From: Kitasatospora sp. MMS16-BH015
GTDB lineage: Bacteria; Actinomycetota; Actinomycetes; Streptomycetales; Streptomycetaceae
Direction: 5' to 3'
Assembly: GCF_002943525.1 (NCBI RefSeq)
Contig: NZ_CP025394.1
Span: forward strand, 1,054,001-1,118,000
DNA length: 64,000 nt
Shown: positions 1 through 7,624 of the stretch, in pieces
How positions within the stretch are numbered: the first letter of the stretch is position 1
How the letters are laid out: the number at the start of each line of letters is the position of its first letter
The notes under the pieces: model-generated
Told to the model about the DNA's origin: nothing
The model's database searches: none
What the model saw: only the letters and a program-made list of their open reading frames with translations
Translations under genes and position numbers: made by a program

Positions 1-1
1 G

Positions 2-976
2 ACGGCGGATGTCCGCCAGGCCGTGGCCGCCGTCCGGGGCACCGCGCACGCCCGGGTCATGGTGGTGGTGCCCGCCTCGGAGGCGATGGCGCACACCATG
101 ACCCACCGCCCGGCCGCCGAGGCGCTGTCGGCCGCCGCCGATCTGGTCAAGGCCGCCCGCGACCTGGACGAACGGGTGGCCGTGGACCTCTGCTTCGCGG
201 ACGCCTCCCGCGCCGACCACGGGCTGATGGCCGCCCACGCGAGCGTGCTCACCGCCGCCGGCGCGGGCACGGTGGTGCTCGCCGACACCGTCGGCACCCA
301 ACTGCCCTTCGACGCCGAACGGTTGTTCAGCCGGGTACGGGCCGCCGTCGACCCCGAGGTGGTGCTCGCCGCCCACCTGCACAACGACCTCGGCCTCGGC
401 CTGGCCAACAACCTGGCGGCCCTGCGCACCGGCGTCCGGGTGCTGGCCACCTCCTGGCTCGGCCTCGCCGAGCGCAGCGGCATGGCCGCCACCGAGCAGT
501 TGCTCTTCCTGCTGGCCCACGACCCCGCCCGGGCCGCCGAGTTGCTCGGGGCCGAGACCCCGCCCTGGTGGACCACCCCGAGCCTCACCGGGCTCCCGCG
601 GCTCGCCGCAGCCGTCTCCGCCGAGACCGGCGTACCGCTGACCGTGACCACCCCGATCGTCGGCACGGGAGTCGGCACGATCTCCACCGGCACGCCGTTC
701 GTCCATCCCGAGCTGTTTCAACCCTTCGACCCCGAAAGCCTGTTGGGCACCACCCCGACCGTGGTGCTGACCCAGCTGGCCAGTCTCCGGGTGGTCACGG
801 CCGTCGCCGCCCGGCTCGGCCACACCCTGGACCAGGCCCAGGCTGCCGCCGCCCTCGGCTGGGTCAAGGCCCGCGCCTACCGCACCAACCAGGCCGTGGT
901 GCCGGACACCGTCTTCGCCGCCTACCTCGACGGCCTCGGCACCCGCACCCCGACTCCGGACGGAGCCACCGCATGA
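2..976 (+). CDS. Isopropylmalate/homocitrate synthase- or HMG-CoA lyase-like enzyme (5' partial)
   Basis: The frame is open to the window edge, so the true start lies upstream; an internal GTG at 23 is probably not the start. The protein has the DRE-TIM metallolyase barrel pattern: a strand ending VDLCFADASRAD, then a metal-binding HLHNDLGLGLANN segment (HxH plus NDxGL, as in isopropylmalate and homocitrate synthases), then GLAERSG, equivalent to the family's GLGERAG. The family condenses acetyl-CoA with a 2-oxo acid, or cleaves HMG-CoA. The catalytic N-terminal part is mostly outside the window, so the substrate cannot be named. No C-terminal LeuA regulatory domain is present, which argues against a housekeeping LeuA. 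The stop overlaps the next start (ATGA), so the two genes are probably co-translated. Confidence 0.75.
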   Translation, partial: TADVRQAVAAVRGTAHARVMVVVPASEAMAHTMTHRPAAEALSAAADLVKAARDLDERVAVDLCFADASRADHGLMAAHASVLTAAGAGTVVLADTVGTQLPFDAERLFSRVRAAVDPEVVLAAHLHNDLGLGLANNLAALRTGVRVLATSWLGLAERSGMAATEQLLFLLAHDPARAAELLGAETPPWWTTPSLTGLPRLAAAVSAETGVPLTVTTPIVGTGVGTISTGTPFVHPELFQPFDPESLLGTTPTVVLTQLASLRVVTAVAARLGHTLDQAQAAAALGWVKARAYRTNQAVVPDTVFAAYLDGLGTRTPTPDGATA

Positions 977-1653
977 CCACCGACCCCGTCCGGGCCGCGC
1001 TGCGCCGGGGCGCCGCCGTCGTGCTGCCCAACCCCGCCCCGCTCACCCACGTGGTGGCCGGCACCGACCCGGCCGCCGTCAACGCGGCCAAGGGCCGCCC
1101 GGCCGACCAGGCCGTCGCGCTCTGGGCCCACCACCGCGACACCCTGGCCGAACTCGGCCGGGTGCTCGACCTCCGCCCCGCCCAGGCCCTCGCGGCCGAC
1201 CGGCTGCTCGCCGAGGAGCGGGTGACCCTGCTGCTCCCACTGCGCCCCGGCGCGCCCGTCCCCGACTGGCTGGCCCCGGCCACCCGGGACGGCTGGACCA
1301 TGCTCTTCGGCGCCCGCTGGGAGCCGGTGCTGCCGCTGCTCGCCGAGCACCCGGTGCTCTACGTGAGCAGCGCCAACCGCACCGGCCACCGGCCGGTCGC
1401 CGCCACCGCCGAGGCCGAGGCGATGTTCCCGCCCACCGTCCCCGTCCTGGACCTGGCCGGGCCCGGCGGCGACCTCCCCCGGGCCGCCACCACCACCCTG
1501 CGGCTGCACCCGGACGGCCGGGTGGAGCTGCACCGCCGCGGCGCCCAGGATCGGCCCTTCGCCTCCCCCGACCGGTACCTGGAGCACGTCGGCCGCCGCT
1601 ACCTGCCCGAGGCCGGGAAGGCGGCCCAACTCCCGTCCGCCCCCAGCCGGTAG
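973..1653 (+). CDS. YrdC/Sua5-like protein
   Basis: A 226-residue protein whose ATG overlaps the stop of the upstream gene (ATGA). An N-terminal VVLPNPAPLTHVV segment and a downstream AKGRP (the KxR of the family), followed by SSANRTGHRPV near residue 135, match the YrdC fold, which binds ATP and dsRNA/tRNA and in TsaC makes threonylcarbamoyl-AMP. The usual PTDTxYGL motif is degenerate (PNPAPLTHV), so this is unlikely to be the housekeeping tRNA enzyme. A specialised acyl- or carbamoyl-adenylating role next to a metallolyase-like enzyme is possible but is inference. The last 55 bases overlap, tail to tail, the 3' end of the convergent gene ending at 1599. Confidence 0.65.
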   Translation: MTTDPVRAALRRGAAVVLPNPAPLTHVVAGTDPAAVNAAKGRPADQAVALWAHHRDTLAELGRVLDLRPAQALAADRLLAEERVTLLLPLRPGAPVPDWLAPATRDGWTMLFGARWEPVLPLLAEHPVLYVSSANRTGHRPVAATAEAEAMFPPTVPVLDLAGPGGDLPRAATTTLRLHPDGRVELHRRGAQDRPFASPDRYLEHVGRRYLPEAGKAAQLPSAPSR

Positions 1654-2570
1654 CGCTCGCCCACCCCGGCCGGGACGCTGCTCGGGGGCACCTCCAGCAG
1701 CCCGTTCGCCGCCGCCTTGGTCGGGCGCAGCGAGAGGCAGGCGGACTTGTTGGTGAAGGTCTGCGCGACCACGGTGCTGACGTTCACACTGGACGGGCTG
1801 TCCACCACCACGCCCTTGATCAGCTTGGCGGCGCCCTGCACCAGCAGGTCGCCGACCGTCCGGGTCATCGCGTTCAGCACGCCGAACTGCAGCTGGTCGC
1901 CCGACTTCACGGTGAACATCACCTGGGTGGTCTCGGTGGCCGTCCGCTTCCACTCGTGCGAGTACCGGGCCGCGAAGGCCAGCGTGAACGAGGCCTTGGC
2001 GCTCAGCTTGAGCTGGCCGGCCCCGGTCACCGTGCCGGCCACGTTGACCGAACCGCCGTTGGCGATGTCCGCGTTGGGGCCCTTGTCCTTCGGCGCGGTG
2101 CTGTCGGTGTGGCTGCCGCTGGTCGTGTTGCTGATGCCCGCGCTGCCGGTCACGTCGGTGGTGTTGTCGATGGTGCCCTCGATCGTGGCGCTGCCGGAGA
2201 TCTCGCCCGCGATGTTGTCGGTGGTGCTCGACTCCAGCACCACCGTGCGGTGCACCGTGATCGCCTCGTCGGTGCAGTTGATCACCCCGTTGCCCACCGA
2301 GGACACCGCCGTGGTCAGCTCCCGCGACAGGCCCGGGATCAGCCGGAACTCGCACCCGTACGCCTGGCCGCAGCCCCGCGCCACCGCGGGGGCGTCTGCG
2401 ATCGGCGTCTCCCCGTCGAAGGCCTGCGCGGCGGGCTGCTCCTCCGCCCCCGGCTCCGCGAAGGCCGGCCCGGCCCCGGGCCCGACGGCCAGCAGCAGCG
2501 CGGCCAGCACGGCAGCGGGCCCCCCGGCGACGGACCGCACGGCGGTGGGCAGCACCGCCCGGCGCTTCAC
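1599..2570 (-). CDS. Secreted protein of unknown function, paralog B
   Basis: Start GTG at 2570, chosen because it overlaps the upstream stop (GTGA) and is followed by a signal peptide: KRR, then a hydrophobic Ala/Leu stretch ending AFAEP. The mature part is about 290 residues, rich in Ser, Thr, Val and Gly, and looks all-beta. It carries INCTDEAI, SSTTDNIAGEISG, KDKGPN and VDSPSSVN motifs that recur in the neighbouring gene, so the two are paralogs made by tandem duplication. Four cysteines (two near the N-terminus, one in INC, one near the C-terminus) are shared and could form disulfides. I do not recognise the family. The alternating Ser/Thr stretches resemble aerolysin-type pore-forming proteins only loosely. 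Confidence 0.7.
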   Translation of the reverse strand: MKRRAVLPTAVRSVAGGPAAVLAALLLAVGPGAGPAFAEPGAEEQPAAQAFDGETPIADAPAVARGCGQAYGCEFRLIPGLSRELTTAVSSVGNGVINCTDEAITVHRTVVLESSTTDNIAGEISGSATIEGTIDNTTDVTGSAGISNTTSGSHTDSTAPKDKGPNADIANGGSVNVAGTVTGAGQLKLSAKASFTLAFAARYSHEWKRTATETTQVMFTVKSGDQLQFGVLNAMTRTVGDLLVQGAAKLIKGVVVDSPSSVNVSTVVAQTFTNKSACLSLRPTKAAANGLLEVPPSSVPAGVGERYRLGADGSWAAFPASGR

Positions 2571-3511
2571 CGCTGCTCCCAGGTGCCCAGGGCGGTCCGC
2601 ACGTACACCGCGTCCGGCACCCGGCCGGCCGGCATCGGCGCGGTCTCCACCAGCCCGCTCGGGACGGCCCGCAGCGAGAGGCACTTGTCCTTGGCCGAGA
2701 AGGTCTGGGCGACCACCGAGCTGGCGTTGACGGTGGAGGGGCTGTCCACCGCCACGTTCTTGATCAGCTTGCCCAGCCCGTTCACCAGCAGCTCGCCGAC
2801 CGTCCGGGAGCTGGCGTTGGCCACCCCGAACTGCACCTCGTCGTTGGCCTTCACCTTGAACACCACCCTGGTCGACTCCGTCGTCTGCACCTGCCAGGTC
2901 TTCGAGAACGACGCCTTGAACGCCGACTCGTAGCTGGCCTTCACGCCGAGGTGCAGCGCGTTGGAGCCGGTCACCGTCACCGGGGCCTCGAAGCTGTTCT
3001 TCACCGTGTCCCCGGTGGACGGGCCCTTGTCCTTGTTCGGCCCGAACTGGGTGATGCTGTTGTCCATCCCGGGCTTCAGGGTGCCCGAGGCCGAGACGGT
3101 CACCGTGGTGTCCACCCCTCCCTCGATCGCCGCCTTGCCGGAGATCTCGCCGCCGATGTTGTCGGTGCTGCTGGTCACGAAGGTGACGGTGCGGTCGACT
3201 TCCATCTCGCCGTTGGTGCAGTTGATCGCCGCGTTGCCCACCGACAGCACCCCGCTGGTGAACTCACGCGGTTTCCGGTCGTACAGCCGGAAGCTGCACG
3301 CCCCCGCCTTGGCGCACTCCTTGGTCACCTCCCCCGTGCCGGCCAACGGCCTGTCCCCGTCCATCGCCTGCGCCACCGGCGGCTTCTCCAGCAGCGCCAC
3401 GGCCGCCGGCCCGTCCTCGGCCCACCCCACCCCGGCCCCGCCTATCGCCGCTCCGGCCGCCAATCCGACCACGCCGACCCCACGCCACCACCTGCACCGA
3501 CGACCTGCCAC
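2567..3511 (-). CDS. Secreted protein of unknown function, paralog A
   Basis: GTG at 3511 is preferred: AGGAGA lies 6 nt upstream and a typical signal peptide follows (RRCRWWR, a Gly/Val/Ala hydrophobic core, then GWAED). Another GTG at 3517 is too close to the Shine-Dalgarno. The mature protein aligns along its length with the downstream gene: AINCTNGEM, SSTDNIGGEISG, GPNKDKGP, FGVANASSRTVGELLVNG, VDSPSTVN and VVAQTF. It has the same four-cysteine layout. Both products should be exported by Sec. The pair is translationally coupled by GTGA, which suggests that they are needed in fixed ratio, perhaps as a two-component secreted complex. Function unknown. Confidence 0.7.
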   Translation of the reverse strand: MAGRRCRWWRGVGVVGLAAGAAIGGAGVGWAEDGPAAVALLEKPPVAQAMDGDRPLAGTGEVTKECAKAGACSFRLYDRKPREFTSGVLSVGNAAINCTNGEMEVDRTVTFVTSSTDNIGGEISGKAAIEGGVDTTVTVSASGTLKPGMDNSITQFGPNKDKGPSTGDTVKNSFEAPVTVTGSNALHLGVKASYESAFKASFSKTWQVQTTESTRVVFKVKANDEVQFGVANASSRTVGELLVNGLGKLIKNVAVDSPSTVNASSVVAQTFSAKDKCLSLRAVPSGLVETAPMPAGRVPDAVYVRTALGTWEQR

Positions 3512-3681
3512 AGCCACTCTCCTCGCCACTCGCCCCCTTCCCCGTCGAGCCTCCCATCGCAGACGAACCACCGCCCCTGATGGTCCGCCATTCGATCCCC
3601 CCTCACCCACCCGGGCCAACGGTCTTGGCCGGCCGCCGGACGGGGTAGGTTCGCAGTGGTGCAGCGCGGGAGGGCGGATCG

Positions 3682-4071
3682 GTGGACGGGCAACGACAGG
3701 GACAGCGGCGGGACTTCGGCGGCTTGGAGGCCGAGGTGATGGCCGCGCTCTGGGCGGGCGGGGCACCCATGACGGCCGCCCAGGTGCACCAAGGGCTCGG
3801 TGATCCGGGGCTCGCGTACAAGACGGTGCTCACCGTGCTGGGGCGGCTGCACGCCAAGGGCCTCGCCGACCGCGAGCGGGCCGGGCGGGCGCACGTCTAC
3901 GCCCCCAGGCGCGGGCCGGCCGACGAGGTGGCCTCCCGGATGAACCAGACCCTGACCCGGGGAGCCGACCGCCGGGCGGTACTCCAGCACTTCGTCGACG
4001 GCCTCGACCCCGAGGACGAACGGGCCCTGCGCGACCTGCTCGACGCCCGCGAGCCGGACGGCACGGGCTGA
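3682..4071 (+). CDS. BlaI/MecI/CopY-type transcriptional repressor
   Basis: A 129-residue winged-helix protein starting at GTG 3682 with GGAGGG 7 nt upstream. The N-terminal GGLEAEVMAALWAGG, AAQVHQGL and AYKTVLTVLGRLHAKGL segments are the typical BlaI/MecI helix-turn-helix, in which the threonine-valine-rich recognition helix reads an inverted-repeat operator. The C-terminal helix (PEDERALRDLLDA) is the dimerisation part. The M56 peptidase gene follows, the standard BlaI-BlaR-like partnership in which the membrane peptidase inactivates the repressor. I did not find a clear canonical operator palindrome upstream. Confidence 0.88.
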   Translation: MDGQRQGQRRDFGGLEAEVMAALWAGGAPMTAAQVHQGLGDPGLAYKTVLTVLGRLHAKGLADRERAGRAHVYAPRRGPADEVASRMNQTLTRGADRRAVLQHFVDGLDPEDERALRDLLDAREPDGTG

Positions 4072-4197
4072 CCGACGCTCCGCCGCCGGATGGCTCCCTC
4101 CAGATATCCCGTGCCCGGACTCACGATCAACACCCCGTCACTCGCACGAGGTTGGGGCGGCGAGCCACGGCCGACCCCCGAGCGGAGGCCAGCACCG

Positions 4198-5082
4198 ATG
4201 TACTTCACCGTCTACCTGCTGCTCCTCACCCCCGCCGCCCTGGCCGCCACCGGCCCCGGCCTCACCCGCCGGCTGGCCCCGGCGGCAGCCGTCCGCGCGC
4301 TCGCCTGCCTCGCCGCCGCCGGCACCCTGGCCACCCTCTGGGCGCTGGCCGCACTCGCCCTGGCCGGTCTCGCCCACCCGCCCCAGGGCGACGAGACCGC
4401 GTTCGCCGCCGCCGACCCGGTGCCCAGGTGCCTCGGCCCGATCGCCGCAACTCTACTGGCCACAGCGGCGGTTCGGCTCGCCCTCACCACCTGGCGACGC
4501 CACCGGGACGGCCAGGCCCTGGCCGGGCTCCGGCACGCCCCGGCCGCCGGCGACCTGCTGGTGCTGCCCGAGGAGCGGCCCGACGCCTTCGCGCTGCCCG
4601 GCCACCCGGCCCGCATCGTGGTGACCGCCGGCATGCTCCGCGCCCTGCCAGCCGCCGAACGGGCAGCACTCCTCGCCCATGAACGTGCTCACCTGACGCA
4701 TCGTCATCATCGTTACGCGGCGCTCGCCCAGGCCGCCGCAGCCGTCAACCCGCTGCTCGGCAGGCTGCGCGAGGAGCTCGCCTTCGGTCTCGAACGCTGG
4801 GCCGACGAGACCGCCGCCGAGGCCGTGGGCTCCCGTCAGCTCGCCGGCCGCGCGCTGGCCCGGGCCGCCCTGGCCACCACCGGCTGCGTCCCGAGCCCGC
4901 CGGCCACCCTCGCCTACCTCCGGCACCGGATCACCGCCCGGGTCGGCGCGCTCCGCGCGCCCCGCCCGGTCAGCCACTGGCCGCACGTCTGGCCGGCCGC
5001 CGCCGCGCTGGGCGTGGCCTCGGCAGCCGCCGGCGACCTCGCCTTCGCACTCGTCCGCCTCCTCAACGCCCTTGCGCCATAG
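4198..5082 (+). CDS. M56-family membrane zinc metallopeptidase (BlaR1-like)
   Basis: A 294-residue integral membrane protein. ATG 4198 is preferred over upstream in-frame ATG 4090 because GGAGG precedes it and the protein then opens directly with a membrane segment. Two N-terminal hydrophobic segments and a third near residues 80-95 precede a cytosolic catalytic domain. The zinc motif HERAH is at about residues 161-165, with a distal Glu in the ERWADETAAE segment, as in M56 peptidases. A last hydrophobic segment lies at the C-terminus. There is no penicillin-binding sensor domain, so the signal is unknown. It likely cleaves or inactivates the BlaI-type repressor encoded just upstream. Confidence 0.85.
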   Translation: MYFTVYLLLLTPAALAATGPGLTRRLAPAAAVRALACLAAAGTLATLWALAALALAGLAHPPQGDETAFAAADPVPRCLGPIAATLLATAAVRLALTTWRRHRDGQALAGLRHAPAAGDLLVLPEERPDAFALPGHPARIVVTAGMLRALPAAERAALLAHERAHLTHRHHRYAALAQAAAAVNPLLGRLREELAFGLERWADETAAEAVGSRQLAGRALARAALATTGCVPSPPATLAYLRHRITARVGALRAPRPVSHWPHVWPAAAALGVASAAAGDLAFALVRLLNALAP

Positions 5083-5108
5083 GCGAGTAGCCGATCTTCC
5101 GAATCATG

Positions 5109-5125
5109 TCGCACATCTTGTGCGA
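5109..5125. promoter_or_regulatory. Perfect 7-bp inverted repeat upstream of the sialidase-fold gene
   Basis: TCGCACA-TCT-TGTGCGA, a perfect palindrome of 7-bp arms around 3 nt, lies about 80 bp before the ATG at 5207. The size and position suit an operator for a dimeric regulator. The regulator is unknown. Confidence 0.4.
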
Positions 5126-5206
5126 TGTCATGTGCAAGTCCAGACTTCCCAGGTGCGCGCACCCCTGTCCGAGTGGAGGATGCTCCACCCCACCGAGGAG
5201 ATCCGG

Positions 5207-7441
5207 ATGAACTCCCCCCGCACCAAGCCCGGCTGGCGCCGCTTAATCGCCACCCTCGCCTCCGCCTCGCTCGCCCTGGCCGGCGCCGCCTGGGCCACCA
5301 CGCCGGCCACCGCCGCGAGCAGCATCACCAACGGTGACTTCGAGACCGGCAGCCTGACCGGCTGGACGGCCACCGGCACCACCGCCGTCACCACCAGCGG
5401 CGCCCACGGCGGCACCCACGCGGCGATGCTGGGCAGCACCTCGCCCACCAACGGCACCTCCTCGATCAGCCAGTCCTTCACCGCCCCCAGCGGCAGCCCA
5501 CAGCTCGGCTTCTGGTACGCCGTGACCTGCCCGGACACCGTGACCTACGACTGGGCCACCGCCACGCTCAAGGACACCACCGCCAACACCACCAGCACCC
5601 TGCTGCCCAAGACCTGCACCAACGGGGCGGGTTGGAAGCAGGTGACCAGTGCGCTCACCGCCGGCCACGGCTACACGCTCACCCTCAGCAGCAAGGACGA
5701 CAACTACGCCGGCGACGCGACCTACACGCTCTACGACGACGTCCAGGTCACCGGCTCGGCCACCAACGACTTCTCGCTCACCGACAGCCCGGCCTCGGCC
5801 ACTGTCAACGCCGGCTCGGCCGCCACCACCACCGTCTCCACGGCCGTCACCGCCGGCGCCGCGCAGAGCATCTCCCTCTCGGCAAGCGGCCTGCCCACGG
5901 GCGCCTCGGCCGCGTTCAACCCGAGCTCGGTGACGGCGGGCGGCTCCAGCACGCTGACCGTCTCCACCGCCGCGAGCACCCCGTCCGGCAGCTACCCGAT
6001 CACGGTGACCGGCACCGGCACCTCGGCCACCCACACCGCCGCCTTCACCCTGACCGTCAACGGCACCGGCCCGAGCCTGCTGCAGGTGAGCAGCGACCCG
6101 TTCACCAACTCCACCAGCCAGCACGCCACCGAGGTCGAGCCCGACACCTTCGCGTACGGCAACACCGTGGTCAGCTCCTCGCAGGTCGGCCGGTTCACCG
6201 ACGGCGGCGGCTCGGACATCAGCTGGAACACCTCCACCGACGGCGGCACCACCTGGCAGCACGGCATGCTGCCGGGCATCACCACCTGGCAAGGCGGCGG
6301 CAGTTGGGCCCGGGTCTCCGACCCCTCGGTGGCCTACTCGGCCAAGTACGGCACCTGGCTGATCACCGGCCTGGTGATCGACGCCAACGCCAACGGCGCG
6401 GGGGTGAGCGTCAGCCGCTCGGCCGACGGCCTCAGCTGGCAGAACCCGGTGCTGGCGGTCGGCAACGACGGGCAGGGCTACGACAAGGAGTGGATCGTCT
6501 GCGACAACTCCACCGGCAGCCCGTACTACGGCAATTGCTACGTGGAGGTGGACATCACCTCCTCCGGCAACACCGTGATCATGTCCACCTCGCGGGACGG
6601 CGGCGCCACCTGGTCGGCCCCGCTCAGCCCCTCGGGCACCAACACCGGGCTCGGCGGGCAGCCGCTGGTGCAGCCGAACGGCACCGTGGTGGTGCCGTTC
6701 TCCACAGACGGCACCTCGATCCGCTCCTTCACCTCCACCAACGGCGGGTCCTCCTGGGGTGCCACCGTGCTGGTGTCGAGCGTGAGTTCGCACGGCGTGG
6801 CGGGCGGCCTGCGTGACGGCGAGGGCCTGCCCTCCGCCGAGATCGACGCGGCCGGCAAGGTCTACGTCTCCTGGCAGGACTGCCGGTTCCGCTCCGGCTG
6901 CCCGGCGAACGACATCGTCTACGCCACCTCGACCGACGGCACCACCTGGTCGGCGGTGACCCGGGTGCCGATCGACCCGACCACCAGCACGGTCGACCAC
7001 TTCATCCCGGGCTTCGGCGTCGACCACGCCACCTCCGGCGCCACCGCCAAACTCGGCCTCTACTACTACTTCTACCCGAACACCAACTGCACGGCCACGA
7101 CCTGCCAGTTGGAGGTGGGCTTCATCTCCTCCACCAACGGCGGCGCCACCTGGAGCACCGCCCAGACGGTGGCCGGCCCGATGTCCCTCGCCCAGCTCGC
7201 CAACACCACCCAGGGCAACATGGTCGGCGACTACCTCTCCGCCTCCGTGGTGAACGGCAAGGCCGTGGCGATCTTCGCCGTCGGCAAGACCCCGACCAAC
7301 GGCCAGGCCTTCGACGAGGGCATGTACACCGTGACCGGCGGCCTCACCCTCCGCTCCGGCACCACCCCGTCCGCCACCGGCCCGGTCCGCTACACCGCCC
7401 CCGACCAACCGCGGCTCCGCCCGCCGACCGTCCGCCGCTGA
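5207..7441 (+). CDS. Secreted sialidase-fold (BNR repeat) protein with an N-terminal carbohydrate-binding-like domain
   Basis: A 744-residue exported protein; ATG 5207 follows a GAGGAG site at 6 nt. It has a signal peptide (residues 1-38, cleavage near TAAS), a jelly-roll domain of CBM4/9 type beginning ITNGDFETGSLTGW (residues 40-180), an Ig-like linker domain (about 185-285), and a six-bladed beta-propeller (about 290-720). The propeller carries Asp-box motifs STDGGTTW, SRDGGATW, STNGGSSW and STNGGATW. This fold occurs in sialidases and other exo-glycosidases, but the arginine triad could not be confirmed, so substrate and activity are open. Codon 13 is TTA (5243-5245), the only in-frame TTA I noticed in the window, which in Streptomyces implies bldA-dependent expression. 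A terminator follows the stop. Confidence 0.75.
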   Translation: MNSPRTKPGWRRLIATLASASLALAGAAWATTPATAASSITNGDFETGSLTGWTATGTTAVTTSGAHGGTHAAMLGSTSPTNGTSSISQSFTAPSGSPQLGFWYAVTCPDTVTYDWATATLKDTTANTTSTLLPKTCTNGAGWKQVTSALTAGHGYTLTLSSKDDNYAGDATYTLYDDVQVTGSATNDFSLTDSPASATVNAGSAATTTVSTAVTAGAAQSISLSASGLPTGASAAFNPSSVTAGGSSTLTVSTAASTPSGSYPITVTGTGTSATHTAAFTLTVNGTGPSLLQVSSDPFTNSTSQHATEVEPDTFAYGNTVVSSSQVGRFTDGGGSDISWNTSTDGGTTWQHGMLPGITTWQGGGSWARVSDPSVAYSAKYGTWLITGLVIDANANGAGVSVSRSADGLSWQNPVLAVGNDGQGYDKEWIVCDNSTGSPYYGNCYVEVDITSSGNTVIMSTSRDGGATWSAPLSPSGTNTGLGGQPLVQPNGTVVVPFSTDGTSIRSFTSTNGGSSWGATVLVSSVSSHGVAGGLRDGEGLPSAEIDAAGKVYVSWQDCRFRSGCPANDIVYATSTDGTTWSAVTRVPIDPTTSTVDHFIPGFGVDHATSGATAKLGLYYYFYPNTNCTATTCQLEVGFISSTNGGATWSTAQTVAGPMSLAQLANTTQGNMVGDYLSASVVNGKAVAIFAVGKTPTNGQAFDEGMYTVTGGLTLRSGTTPSATGPVRYTAPDQPRLRPPTVRR

Positions 7442-7454
7442 CCCGGCAGCCACC

Positions 7455-7497
7455 CCTGTCCCCGGCCTCCGGACTCACAACGGCGGCCGGGGACAGG
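7455..7497 (+). terminator. Rho-independent-like hairpin after the sialidase-fold gene
   Basis: Perfect 13-bp stem (CCTGTCCCCGGCC at 7455-7467 pairing with 7485-7497) with a 17-nt loop, starting 14 nt after the stop codon. There is no U-tract, as is usual in Streptomyces terminators. Confidence 0.7.
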
Positions 7498-7624
7498 CCT
7501 GTTCGGCCCCGGGCGGTCGGGATCCGGTCGGATTCCGGGCGTCGACCGGGCGCGGACCGGATCGGGCTGCGGCCGGAGCGGGGCGCTCGGCATAGTGGCG
7601 GTAGTCGGACGGGGGAGCTGGAAG

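Noticed and set aside
922..2355. 477-residue minus-strand frame across the YrdC-like gene and secreted paralog B
   Set aside because: It is a shadow frame in high-GC DNA; the composition (Gly, Arg, His) and overlap with two supported genes argue against it.
5243..7453. 736-residue minus-strand frame opposite the sialidase-fold gene
   Set aside because: It mirrors a well-supported gene; the translation is low-complexity Gly/Val/Arg without motifs.
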